Below are positions 56,480 through 64,000 of a stretch of 64,000 nucleotides of DNA, one piece after another (the stretch's first letter is position 1; each line of letters starts with the position of its first letter). The notes under the pieces are model-generated. The model saw nothing but the letters and a program-made list of their open reading frames with translations, was not told where the DNA came from and did no database searches. A program made the translations under genes and the position numbers. Source of the DNA: Enterobacter hormaechei ATCC 49162 (lineage in GTDB: Bacteria > Pseudomonadota > Gammaproteobacteria > Enterobacterales > Enterobacteriaceae); NCBI RefSeq assembly GCF_001875655.1, contig NZ_MKEQ01000001.1, forward strand, positions 2,604,001 to 2,668,000, read 5' to 3'.

Positions 56480-56914
56480 ATGAAAAAGATTCTCGTATCA
56501 TTTGTTGCCATTATGGCTGCCGCTTCATCTGCCATGGCTGCAGAGACAATGAACATGCATGACCAGGTAAATAATGCACAGGCACCTGCCCACCAGATGC
56601 AGTCATCTGCTGAAAAAAGTGCAATTCAGGGAGACAGCATGACAATGATGGATATGAGCAGTCACGATCAGGCCGCAATGTCCCATGACATGATGCAAAA
56701 CAGCAATTCTGCTGCCCACCAGGACATGGCTGAAATGCATAAAAAAATGATGAAAGCTAAACCCGGAGCTACCAACGAAACAGCAAAGTCATTTTCTGAA
56801 ATGAGCGAGCATGAGAAGGCCGCAGCTGTACATGAGAAGGCGAATAATGGTCAGTCTTCCGTTGTTCACCAGCAGCAGGCTGATAAGCATCGCAGTCAGA
56901 TCACCCAGAATTAA
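56480..56914 (+). CDS. pcoE: Periplasmic copper-binding protein PcoE (PcoE2)
   Basis: 144 residues, the known PcoE length, signal peptide MKKILVSFVAIMAAASSAMA. The mature protein is Met/His-rich (MNMHDQVNNAQAPAHQMQ, SHDMMQNSNSAAHQDMAEMHKKMMKA), closely matching the SilE start (NIHERVNNAQAPAHQMQS). It serves as the first-line periplasmic copper sponge. Last cargo gene before the transposon end. Confidence 0.95.
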   Translation: MKKILVSFVAIMAAASSAMAAETMNMHDQVNNAQAPAHQMQSSAEKSAIQGDSMTMMDMSSHDQAAMSHDMMQNSNSAAHQDMAEMHKKMMKAKPGATNETAKSFSEMSEHEKAAAVHEKANNGQSSVVHQQQADKHRSQITQN

Positions 56915-56964
56915 CCCGCAGCTCCACTTGTTAGACCCTCATTTGACGCCGAAGTCACTGGCTT

Positions 56965-56991
56965 ACGCTCCCGTCCGGGAGCGTTTTTTTT
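56965..56991 (+). terminator. pcoE2 terminator
   Basis: ACGCTCCCG and CGGGAGCGT form a nine-pair stem with a TC loop, followed by eight T. A textbook Rho-independent terminator 50 bases after pcoE2. Confidence 0.93.
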
Positions 56992-57182
56992 CCCATATAT
57001 CAAACTTTAACTCTGAAGAGGTGGAAGTATCTGACCAACACTGTCACGTAACGCCAGATAACTACAAAAACACCTTTTTCCTCCTGTAAATTGCAGTTCC
57101 TGCAAGAACATCAAGGCATAATGTTGGAACAGCGTGTGATACACACTTAGCATCATGTTTTGTATGTGTTTTTTTAAAACTT

Positions 57183-57237
57183 TACAACTTTAAAGTCTTT
57201 TTCAGGTTAAAGGATACAACTTTAATGTCTCTACACA
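57183..57237 (-). repeat. Cargo-side transposon end with two clear TnsB-type sites
   Basis: The terminus ends ..CTACACA. Inverse repeats TACAACTTTA lie at 57215-57224 and 57183-57192. The outer one is 13-22 bases from the terminus, exactly as at the other end. The 190 bases further in (56992-57182) show no third convincing site and no gene. Confidence 0.88.
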
Positions 57238-57242
57238 GCAAC
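57238..57242. repeat. Target-site duplication GCAAC (cargo side)
   Basis: The same five bases as at 24825-24829, immediately outside the ACA terminus. Removing the element and one copy restores the dppA to tRNA-Pro spacer. The rest of that spacer (57243-57365) holds no gene. Confidence 0.95.
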
Positions 57243-57365
57243 GCGAAAAAAGATCAAACTATATATAAAAAAATACAATGGATTATGTCACAAAACCGCA
57301 AGCAGGCAGGGGGAAGCAGGGCTAAGGGGTATTTTGAGGACTCGTGCGGGGTAACGCGTTAATGC

Positions 57366-57397
57366 AAAAAGGGCTAACCTTGCGGTTAGCCCTTTTC
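57366..57397 (-). terminator. tRNA-Pro terminator
   Basis: On the minus strand GGGCTAACC-GCAA-GGTTAGCCC followed by five T, starting seven bases after the tRNA 3' end. Strong hairpin with a stable GNRA-type loop. Confidence 0.93.
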
Positions 57398-57403
57398 AGA
57401 ATG

Positions 57404-57480
57404 TGGTCGGCGAGAGAGGATTCGAACCTCCGACCCACTGGTCCCAAACCAGTTGCGCTACCAAGCTGCGCTACTCGCCG
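57404..57480 (-). tRNA. tRNA-Pro (UGG)
   Basis: 77 bases including CCA. The anticodon stem ACTGG/CCAGT encloses TTTGGGA, giving anticodon UGG; CGGCGAG and CTCGCCG pair as the acceptor stem. In E. coli the gene at this place (dppA-tRNA-eptB) is proK with anticodon CGG, while UGG belongs to proM elsewhere. I therefore leave the symbol open: it is proM by sequence and proK by position. Confidence 0.95.
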
Positions 57481-57571
57481 AATGCGGAGCGCATCTTACT
57501 GCTGAGGTGCGCCCCCGTCAATCCCTTATTTTCAAAAAGCCATTCAACTGGCGATATTCTCGCCAGACCAG

Positions 57572-59266
57572 CTATTGCGCGGCTTTTGTGGTGTTATCAG
57601 GGAGTTTACACCAGTTGTTATTTTCGTTAATGCCACCGTTCGGTGAGGTATAGCCGAGACAGCCCATAATGGTGTCATACAGCTCAACGTGACGGCGCGG
57701 AACCTTGATCTCTGCCTGCTGCTTCAGATGGGCAAACATTTTGGCTTTGTCCGGGTTTTCAAGGTACTTATCCGACATCCACATGATCATCGGCACGCGG
57801 AACTGCTCCGGCGGGGCCAGCTTACGCGGCGTGCCGTGCAGATGCTCTTTCTCGTTGATGGACTCACCGTGGTCTGCGGCGTAGATCACAATCGCTTTCT
57901 TATCGCGAAGCTGGTCGATCACCCGGCTGAGGAAGGTATCCACATACAGAATCGAGTTATCATAGGCATTGATCAGCTCCTGCTTGCTACAGTTCTTGTT
58001 AATGCCGACACACTCAGGCGTCCATTTGGCGAAATCGCGCGTATAACGCTGATAGTAGCTGTAGTGTGACCCTTTGGTATGCAGAACAATAAGGTGCTTA
58101 CCCTTCGGATGGTTTTTCAGCGACTGTTCCATCTCAGAGAGCAGCAGCATGTCATCAACGTTCTTTCCGCGGTTACGCGGCTCGGCGCCAATCTGCTCAC
58201 GATAGGCGATGTTATCCGCCATGGTGTTGGTGTAGAACCACATCTCACTTTGCATGGCGAACAGATCGGAGCTAAATCCAAGCTGCTTCAGAACAGCAAA
58301 CACGTTTTGCTCTTTCAGCGTGCGCTGTGGGTTATCACTCGCACCGCCCTCACGCACAAACATACAGCGCAACGAGAGCTTCGTGGCGGTATCGCAGGAG
58401 TAGCCGCGGTAAGCCACCAGATTTTTTTCCTGCGCCAGTTTCGGGGTGGTATCGCGGTCATAACCGAGAAGCCCCATATGATCCCAGCGCGTCGTTTCGC
58501 CGATAACAAAGACCACGTAAGTATCATCCAGCCCATCCGCCGGAGCCTGGTAGGTGAACTTTTTGGTCGGGTTAATCAGCGATTTTACATCGCTGGACTC
58601 GTCCGCCTGTGCCCAGGCATACAGCCCTAACGCGGACAGCCAGTTAGACGGCAGATACGAGTTAGCCACCACGCCGCCGTAGCTTGGCATATCCACACCC
58701 GTCGCTTTTTCGATGCGTTTTTGCTGTTTTTCCATCAGGCGAATCGGCGCCCACACCAGCAGACCCGCCAGGAGAACGACGGCGACGTTGCGAATGCGCT
58801 GCCCACGAGTGCGCAGCTGGCGTAACAGGGTATAGCGGCAGGTATTACTCCAGATAAAGAAGAGCGGAACCAGGCAGGTCAAAATCGTCCACATGATGAA
58901 CCCTTGTCCCACCACCTCTTTCGAGAGGTCGATGTCCGTGGTCATCACCGAAGCAACAATACCGTAGCCAATGACCACGTTCATGAACGTCATGTAATAG
59001 CTGGCGGCGGCGGAGATAATCACCACCAGCGAGGCCAGAATTTGCCATGTGCGACGGCCAAAGAGAGAAAGCAGACGTAGCAGGAAGAAGGTTGCCAGAA
59101 TTGAGCCAAACACTTCAATCGCGGCGAAAATCCCGTTTCTTACGGTGAGGTGTTCAAAATAACCTTCCACTCTTCTGAACAGCACCGCGCCATTCAGAAA
59201 CAAACCGATATAGACAGCCAGCATCAGACACAATCTTTGCTGGGTAAGAGATCTAATATATTTCAT
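57572..59266 (-). CDS. eptB: Kdo2-lipid A phosphoethanolamine 7''-transferase EptB
   Basis: A 564-residue inner-membrane enzyme that adds phosphoethanolamine to the outer Kdo of LPS. Five N-terminal membrane segments (within about 1-180) precede a periplasmic sulfatase-like domain with metal/catalytic motifs VIGETTRWDH, SCDTATKLSLRC (catalytic Thr), and AADHGES. Cysteine pairs in CVGINKNC and others are typical of the family. It neighbours tRNA-Pro as in E. coli. In E. coli it is repressed by the MgrR small RNA. Confidence 0.96.
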   Translation of the reverse strand: MKYIRSLTQQRLCLMLAVYIGLFLNGAVLFRRVEGYFEHLTVRNGIFAAIEVFGSILATFFLLRLLSLFGRRTWQILASLVVIISAAASYYMTFMNVVIGYGIVASVMTTDIDLSKEVVGQGFIMWTILTCLVPLFFIWSNTCRYTLLRQLRTRGQRIRNVAVVLLAGLLVWAPIRLMEKQQKRIEKATGVDMPSYGGVVANSYLPSNWLSALGLYAWAQADESSDVKSLINPTKKFTYQAPADGLDDTYVVFVIGETTRWDHMGLLGYDRDTTPKLAQEKNLVAYRGYSCDTATKLSLRCMFVREGGASDNPQRTLKEQNVFAVLKQLGFSSDLFAMQSEMWFYTNTMADNIAYREQIGAEPRNRGKNVDDMLLLSEMEQSLKNHPKGKHLIVLHTKGSHYSYYQRYTRDFAKWTPECVGINKNCSKQELINAYDNSILYVDTFLSRVIDQLRDKKAIVIYAADHGESINEKEHLHGTPRKLAPPEQFRVPMIMWMSDKYLENPDKAKMFAHLKQQAEIKVPRRHVELYDTIMGCLGYTSPNGGINENNNWCKLPDNTTKAAQ

Positions 59267-59493
59267 GCAAACAACCCTGGGGGAAGGGGTATAAAGACCC
59301 GCCGAATCTCGTTGAGAAAGCTGACAGAGTAAGTAGGTGCGAGAGAAACCGTTATCAGAAACGTCTACAAGCGCGATAAGTAGACCACAGTGGGGAAGAA
59401 AAGTGGCAGCAGAGAGTGTGATCGTTGAAGATTTTTACAAAAAATCAGCGTCTGGAGAAGCAGAACGCTGATGCAACCCCGAAAAATGGGCAA

Positions 59494-59513
59494 AGGGCCA
59501 GCGAACCGGCCCT
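59494..59513 (-). terminator. Hairpin after the fimbrial operon
   Basis: On the minus strand AGGGCCGG...TGGCCCT followed by a modest T-rich stretch, six bases beyond the lpfE stop. Probably the end of the operon; the T tract is poor. The remaining gap to eptB (59267-59493) carries the eptB upstream region and no gene. Confidence 0.5.
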
Positions 59514-59519
59514 CCCGGA

Positions 59520-60047
59520 TTACTCGTATTCGACGCTAAAATTCACTGTCGCATTTGCCGCGCCCACGGTGGCATCCGGTTTAACAGGCACATAGCTGGC
59601 GATGTAATTCAGCTTGTTCGTACCATCAAACCAGACGACATGCTCCACGGGTGTAGAATCGGTACTGGAGGGGGACTGCTGCACCCCGCCCGACGTTTTG
59701 ATTTTTAACGCCACGCCCGTCGCGCCCCCGCTGTCCAGCGCAAAGAGTGAGGAGTTAGTCACATCTGGCGTACCGTCCATCTTGACGTAGGCCTTCGTGG
59801 CATACGCGCAGTCTTTTAAGCCGATACTAAAGCTTTTCTGATTCAACTCCTTACCCACTTTTATCGGGCGCTGAAGCACCACGGTATCCATATCGACGTC
59901 AATACTGTCGCTTTCCAGCTCACAGGTGGCCGCCTTAATGATAATAGAAAAGTGAATATCGCCTGCGGAACCGATATTCGTCGGTGCCGCCATCGCTGAG
60001 GTGGTAAGCAGCAAACACGCTGGCAAAAACCTATTAAGGGTATTCAT
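59520..60047 (-). CDS. lpfE: Minor fimbrial subunit (LpfE-like)
   Basis: 175 residues with a signal peptide (MNTLNRFLPACLLLTTSAMA). Pilin features: early Cys (KAATCEL) paired with a later Cys (LKDCAY), and the C-terminal beta-strand ending VNFSVEYE used for donor-strand exchange. Located last in a chaperone-usher operon directly after eptB, the place of the lpf operon in Salmonella, hence the name. Confidence 0.82.
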   Translation of the reverse strand: MNTLNRFLPACLLLTTSAMAAPTNIGSAGDIHFSIIIKAATCELESDSIDVDMDTVVLQRPIKVGKELNQKSFSIGLKDCAYATKAYVKMDGTPDVTNSSLFALDSGGATGVALKIKTSGGVQQSPSSTDSTPVEHVVWFDGTNKLNYIASYVPVKPDATVGAANATVNFSVEYE

Positions 60048-60052
60048 CCGGC

Positions 60053-61120
60053 TTACTCCACATCGATACGCATGGTGGCGATCCCTTCGAACTCCCCGGC
60101 GGCGGGCAATTTGCCGGTGGTGCTAATAGGGTAAGCCGAAATGGTCGTCGAGGCGGTGCGGTGCGTATCATCAACCAGCGCAGTTACGCTCAGTTCCTGA
60201 TTAACGCTGGTGTCATTTGGCACCAAAATCTTACCGTTCGCGCCCTCAATGACAGCGCCGATATCCGGATTGCCCATGTCAATGGCATTCGAATCATTGG
60301 CGTTTGGCATTCCCTCAATACGCAGGAAGATCTTAACGCCATCGGCAATATTGGTGCATTTAAACTGAAGGTCTTTAGTAAACTTCGTGCCGTTCTTTGC
60401 AATTTGCCCTTTGCGATCTTTAAAATCACTGGCCTTAAATTCACCAAACGGTATTTCCAGCGTGCTGCCGCTGGAGAGTTCGCAACCCTGGGGAACAATA
60501 ATATGGCCACTAAAAAATACGCTAGCCAATGGAATCGCACTGTAGACTCCCGCTTTAGTGGTTCCAAAAATATCCAATAGCTTTGTACTGGGTATAGTCA
60601 TCTCACCAACGAAAGGATGATTAATATAAAGGGAGAGCTTTCCTCTACTTCCGGTCCCCCAGCTTCCATCCTTCCCATCCACATCGCAACCCACTCGGCT
60701 CATAGTCAGATTATCGATATTCTCAAATGGTACTGAGACGTCTTCCTCCTTGTGACCTGCTATCCAGACATCGGCAGAAATCTGGATATTATCATTGATA
60801 ATATAGTATTCCCTTTCTCCTTCGCTGTGACCTACGGGGAGAGGTGAGCTAGCCTTGAACAGGACGGTGGTGGGAGCATCGCCAGGCGGGCATTCACATG
60901 TCGCTTGATACGACCCACCTAAATCCCATGACCAAAAGTCGCGGAATACCGTCCCTGAAGCATTCTTTGACGTATCTGTGATGGTTTTCTCCAGCACTGC
61001 TGAATAAGTGTGGGTACTGTCTGGGGTACACGGTCCCCAATCCGCTGCCGCCAGCGCCTGCCCTGAAACCAGCGCAGTTCCGCCCAGCAGGCCCGCAAAC
61101 ATCATTATTTTTTTCAACAT
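60053..61120 (-). CDS. lpfD: Fimbrial tip adhesin (LpfD-like)
   Basis: 355 residues; signal peptide MLKKIMMFAGLLGGTALVSGQALA. Two-domain architecture: an N-terminal receptor-binding half (to about 190) and a C-terminal pilin half that starts at IIVPQGCELSSGSTLEIPFG, with the Cys pair completed at LQFKCTN and a terminal strand ending MRIDVE. The open frame runs 31 codons further upstream into the usher gene; the signal peptide fixes the start at 61120. Receptor unknown. Confidence 0.85.
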   Translation of the reverse strand: MLKKIMMFAGLLGGTALVSGQALAAADWGPCTPDSTHTYSAVLEKTITDTSKNASGTVFRDFWSWDLGGSYQATCECPPGDAPTTVLFKASSPLPVGHSEGEREYYIINDNIQISADVWIAGHKEEDVSVPFENIDNLTMSRVGCDVDGKDGSWGTGSRGKLSLYINHPFVGEMTIPSTKLLDIFGTTKAGVYSAIPLASVFFSGHIIVPQGCELSSGSTLEIPFGEFKASDFKDRKGQIAKNGTKFTKDLQFKCTNIADGVKIFLRIEGMPNANDSNAIDMGNPDIGAVIEGANGKILVPNDTSVNQELSVTALVDDTHRTASTTISAYPISTTGKLPAAGEFEGIATMRIDVE

Positions 61121-61137
61121 ACTCGTATCCTTCCCTG

Positions 61138-63666
61138 TTACCGGCAGACGGCATTCGCCATCACCACGCCGGTATTCTCCTGTTGTTCCGGCAGCGTAAA
61201 CGCCACGCGACATTGCTGTGCCTGGTCTTTACCCCAGTTAACCTGAAGTGCACCTTTCTCCGGCATCCCGCTGATATAAAGCTGTCCGTCTTCACCTACG
61301 ATACTGCTGGACTCTTTTTTGGTATCCAGCAACGTGGCGGTCGCTCCAAACGGCACCGCTTTGCCATTGGCCTGCGTCAGGGTCATTAGCACGCGATAGC
61401 CCACGCGGGTGTCGAAGCGTGCCCGGACGATGGCACCGCGCGTTGGCACCACGTTGACGGAGGCGGTGTCCAGATCAACCTGATTGTTCAGGCTGTCGCT
61501 TCGCAGTGAGACTTCCGTTTCACGGTACGGTGTGAGGTACGGCACCACCGCGTTACCCATCCAGTCCACTTCCACGCCGCCGTTGTTGATGACGTGCGCA
61601 CCGCGCGCGCCCGGCGCAGAGATAATGGCCATTGACTCGCCCAGCGGTTGAGAAAGCGTAATGCCTTCACTGTGGGCAATCACGCCGCCGCGCAGACCGT
61701 AGTTCACCTGCTGGCCGTCGCGGTTGTAGTTGTAGCCCAGGCTGGCATTCCCTACGCCGCCCTGGTAATCCAGGTTCACGCTGCCGCTGTTACCCTCGCC
61801 GTTGCTGCCGTAGCCTTCCTGCACGCTATAGTTCAGGTTGCGGTCTTCCAGCGCGGCACCGCTGACGCCCAGTTGCTGGTTGGTACGGCCATGCTGATCG
61901 GTGGTGAGATGGTAGTTACTCCACATACGTCCCAGCGGAATCGACATGGAGAATGACAGCAGACGATCGCTCTCATCCCACTCCGGGCTTTTCGTCCAGG
62001 TGTAGGCGATGCTGTAGTTCACGCGCCCAATACGGCCGTTGTAGCCAGCGTTCAGCGAGCGTTGTTTACCTTCATCATTCCAGTAGTCCTGCTGCGTGAC
62101 GTTAAAATAGACCGAGCCCCAGGTACCCAGTTGCTGCGTCACGTTGCCCTGAATCTGGCTACGCTTGTGGTACTGGCTATACGAGCTGTCCGCATCGCTG
62201 CGTACATCCGTCGCTTCCTGGAAGGTGTAGTAGCCGCTGGTCGAATATTTGTAACCCAGCAGACGGAAATCGGTACCGCTGTTGAAGCTCTTGGAGTAGA
62301 GGAAGCGGTAAGACTGACCTTCCGACTTTTCGTCATTTGCCAGATTGCTTTTCGCCTGAGTCACGTCGATGGAGACCGCACCGATGTAACCGAAGTTTTT
62401 ACCTAAGCCACCCGCCAGCGAATAATAGTCGTCGGAGAAGATCGACCCGCCGTAAACGGTAAAGCCGTACGGCAGACCGTACATGGCATCCAGCTGCCAG
62501 AACTTCGGCTCGGCGCTGTCATAGTTCCCGGCACGGTATTCCCCTGCGGAGAGGCTGTACTTCAGATGGCCTTCACGCTGGAGGATCGCCACCGCGGAGA
62601 ACGGTTGAACGAACTTCTGCTCGCTGCCGTCCGCCTCTTTGATGGTAACCGTCAGGTCGCCGCTGTTTGAGGTGGGGTACAGGTCATTAATTTCAAACGC
62701 ACCCGGCTGAACAAACGTGCGGTAAATAACGTAGTTGTTCTGCTCAACGGTCACTTCGGCGCTACTTTTGGCAATACCGCGGATCACCGGCGCAAACCCG
62801 CGCTGGCTGTCAGGCAGCATCTCTTCGTCGGAGGTTAGCTGTGCGCCGCGCATCTGAATGCTGTCAAAAATATCACCGGACGTTGAGGTGTCCCCCAGCG
62901 TCAACTGTGATTTTAACGGCACAATGGCACGGCTTAACGAGGTGCCGATGTTATCCCATCGGTTATCGCCATCGTTTCGCGTCCAGGTACTGTAGTTACG
63001 TAACCGCCACGCCCCCAGGTTCACGCCGCTGCGCAGGTTCAGGTAGTAGCTGTCGCTGCTATAGCTGGAATCGCTGTCATGCGCGTCATAGCTGGCGTTG
63101 CTACCGGTGAAGTTATAATCCACCAGCAGGGCGTTCACCCCTTCGTCCCACTGCGATTCTGGCACCGTACCGCGCGCGGTCTGTCTCATCGCGGCCTGTG
63201 GGAAACTCATGATCAATGTCTGGTCCGCAAAATCGAAATGGCTGGCAGCCTGAGGAATAATGTCGTCAAAAGCAACGCAGGCTTCCGGCGGCGCCATTTT
63301 CAGCGCCGGAAAGCTCTCAATACGCACGCCCATATCCTCAAGCTGCACACGACTCAAGCACGGCACGAGGGACTCACCCATTTTTGTGCGCTGCGCCTCT
63401 GTCGCGGCCTTAAACTCCAGGGTGCGAGACTCCATTTTTTTATCGTTGACCACCACCGACACGCGGTATTTACCCGGTAGCTGTTCGGCTTTACTGGATT
63501 CATACATTGAAAGGTCAACGTGCTGCTCAATACCCGGCACATCCTCCAGAAAGCGCGGATTAAATTTTCCTGCATATACGGGGAGCGTACCCGCAATCAT
63601 CAGCGCAAGCGCAGACAGCGGGAAACGCGGGGTCTTATTGACCAGAGGAAGATGCGTCCATGGCAT
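61138..63666 (-). CDS. lpfC: Outer-membrane fimbrial usher (LpfC-like)
   Basis: 842 residues. Signal sequence, N-terminal chaperone-binding domain (FNPRFLEDVPGIEQHVDLSMYE), a 24-strand beta barrel with plug, and C-terminal domains with the paired Cys in QQCRVAF ... NAVCR. Translocates chaperone-bound subunits and assembles the fimbria. Intact, 17 bases before lpfD. Confidence 0.92.
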   Translation of the reverse strand: MPWTHLPLVNKTPRFPLSALALMIAGTLPVYAGKFNPRFLEDVPGIEQHVDLSMYESSKAEQLPGKYRVSVVVNDKKMESRTLEFKAATEAQRTKMGESLVPCLSRVQLEDMGVRIESFPALKMAPPEACVAFDDIIPQAASHFDFADQTLIMSFPQAAMRQTARGTVPESQWDEGVNALLVDYNFTGSNASYDAHDSDSSYSSDSYYLNLRSGVNLGAWRLRNYSTWTRNDGDNRWDNIGTSLSRAIVPLKSQLTLGDTSTSGDIFDSIQMRGAQLTSDEEMLPDSQRGFAPVIRGIAKSSAEVTVEQNNYVIYRTFVQPGAFEINDLYPTSNSGDLTVTIKEADGSEQKFVQPFSAVAILQREGHLKYSLSAGEYRAGNYDSAEPKFWQLDAMYGLPYGFTVYGGSIFSDDYYSLAGGLGKNFGYIGAVSIDVTQAKSNLANDEKSEGQSYRFLYSKSFNSGTDFRLLGYKYSTSGYYTFQEATDVRSDADSSYSQYHKRSQIQGNVTQQLGTWGSVYFNVTQQDYWNDEGKQRSLNAGYNGRIGRVNYSIAYTWTKSPEWDESDRLLSFSMSIPLGRMWSNYHLTTDQHGRTNQQLGVSGAALEDRNLNYSVQEGYGSNGEGNSGSVNLDYQGGVGNASLGYNYNRDGQQVNYGLRGGVIAHSEGITLSQPLGESMAIISAPGARGAHVINNGGVEVDWMGNAVVPYLTPYRETEVSLRSDSLNNQVDLDTASVNVVPTRGAIVRARFDTRVGYRVLMTLTQANGKAVPFGATATLLDTKKESSSIVGEDGQLYISGMPEKGALQVNWGKDQAQQCRVAFTLPEQQENTGVVMANAVCR

Positions 63667-63688
63667 AGTAATAAACCCTTAAAACGTG

Positions 63689-64000
63689 TTAATTAACGCG
63701 CTGTGTAAGCATGTCGCCAGCGGTGCCGAAGTCATTAATAATGTTGTATTTAACTTCGCTTACCTTACCGGTGCCGGCTGGCAGTTCGATATTCAAAGAG
63801 CCTTTTGCCGGAACCATTCCCGTTTTTTCAATATTGCGACCGTTGGCGTAAAATTTATTAAACGTCAGGTTAAAGGCGGATGGGTTTTCCACTTTGATCT
63901 GGTTAGCCCCTGCGCTTGTAAACTTCAGTTTGCTCCAGCCGTCCATGCTATTACCTTTCAGGCCCGCCGGGCGATAGAACAGTTTTAAGCGGGTACGCAC
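63689..64000 (-). CDS. lpfB: Periplasmic fimbrial chaperone (LpfB-like), C-terminal part
   Basis: The frame is open to the window edge and gives about 103 C-terminal residues of a PapD-type chaperone: RTRLKLFYRP, the conserved end of domain 1 and start of the hinge, then NPSAFNLTFNKFYANG and INDFGTAGD of domain 2. The start and the major subunit gene (lpfA) should lie beyond 64000 on this strand. Confidence 0.9.
   Translation of the reverse strand: MRTRLKLFYRPAGLKGNSMDGWSKLKFTSAGANQIKVENPSAFNLTFNKFYANGRNIEKTGMVPAKGSLNIELPAGTGKVSEVKYNIINDFGTAGDMLTQRVN

Larger units (their letters stand above)
24830..57237. mobile_element. Complete Tn7-like transposon carrying a sil/pco metal-resistance island
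   Basis: A 32,408-bp element starting TGTCC and ending ..TACACA, flanked by GCAAC on both sides. The outermost TnsB-type repeat (TAAAGTTGTA or its complement) lies at positions 13-22 from each terminus. Five genes at the left encode TnsA, TnsB, TnsC and two TniQ proteins. Cargo is an orphan HipB-like protein, an OLD nuclease, and the copper/silver island from the DUF305 gene to pcoE2. The tns block is strikingly AT-rich against both the chromosome and the metal cargo, indicating a mosaic origin. sil/pco islands on Tn7-like elements are known in Enterobacteriaceae. The element looks intact and possibly mobile. Confidence 0.95.

Noticed and set aside
57404..57480. Phage-type att site in the tRNA-Pro gene
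   Set aside because: The tRNA is complete, no repeat of its 3' end was noticed at the far side of the accessory DNA, and no integrase gene is present. The element has Tn7-type ends instead.

Overview
The window is chromosomal DNA from a member of the Enterobacteriaceae, most likely Enterobacter or a close relative. The core proteins (RpoB, RpoC, EF-Tu, the L7/L12 and L10/L1/L11 group, DppA-F, CoaA, EptB) have E. coli-like lengths and near-identical motifs, while the gene order differs from E. coli at several points. No read-level, plasmid or phage evidence is visible, and the species call is an inference.

Left core region (1-18.6 kb): the 3' end of thiH, a membrane diguanylate cyclase, an orphan PTS IIB-IIA pair, then on the minus strand the transcription/translation block rpoC, rpoB, rplL, rplJ, rplA, rplK, nusG, secE, tufB and the four tRNAs thrT, glyT, tyrU, thrU, with coaA divergent. 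Promoters, leaders and attenuators of this block are recognisable. coaA is then joined directly to the dppFDCBA dipeptide transporter operon (18.6-24.4 kb), an arrangement not seen in E. coli.

Accessory region (24,830-57,237): a complete 32.4-kb Tn7-like transposon, delimited here by matching terminal repeats (TGT...ACA with TAAAGTTGTA-type TnsB sites at the same offset from both ends) and a perfect 5-bp target duplication, GCAAC. It sits between dppA and a tRNA-Pro gene. Its tns-proximal side encodes TnsA, TnsB, TnsC and two TniQ-family proteins (one TnsD-like, one short). Next comes a small defence-type segment: an orphan HipB-like antitoxin/regulator with two operator-like repeats, and a stand-alone OLD-family ATPase-TOPRIM nuclease. 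The remainder is a copper homeostasis and silver resistance island: a DUF305 protein, silE, silRS, silCFBA, silG, silP, a DUF2933 protein, pcoG, pcoE1, pcoABCDRS and pcoE2. Periplasmic binders (SilE, PcoE1, PcoE2, SilF, PcoC), a tripartite RND pump (SilCBA), a P1B ATPase (SilP), a multicopper oxidase (PcoA) and two two-component systems (SilRS, PcoRS) together sense, sequester, oxidise and export Ag+/Cu+.

Right core region (57.2-64 kb): a tRNA-Pro with anticodon UGG (E. coli has proK, CGG, at this locus), eptB, and the distal part of an lpf-type chaperone-usher fimbrial operon (lpfE, lpfD, lpfC, partial lpfB) that runs off the window.

The most interesting observations are the exactly bounded Tn7-like element at a non-glmS site, its second short TniQ protein, the Gln-to-Ala change in the TnsA active-site motif, the orphan OLD nuclease and orphan HipB next to the transposition genes, the tRNA-Pro identity change, and the coaA/dppF junction.
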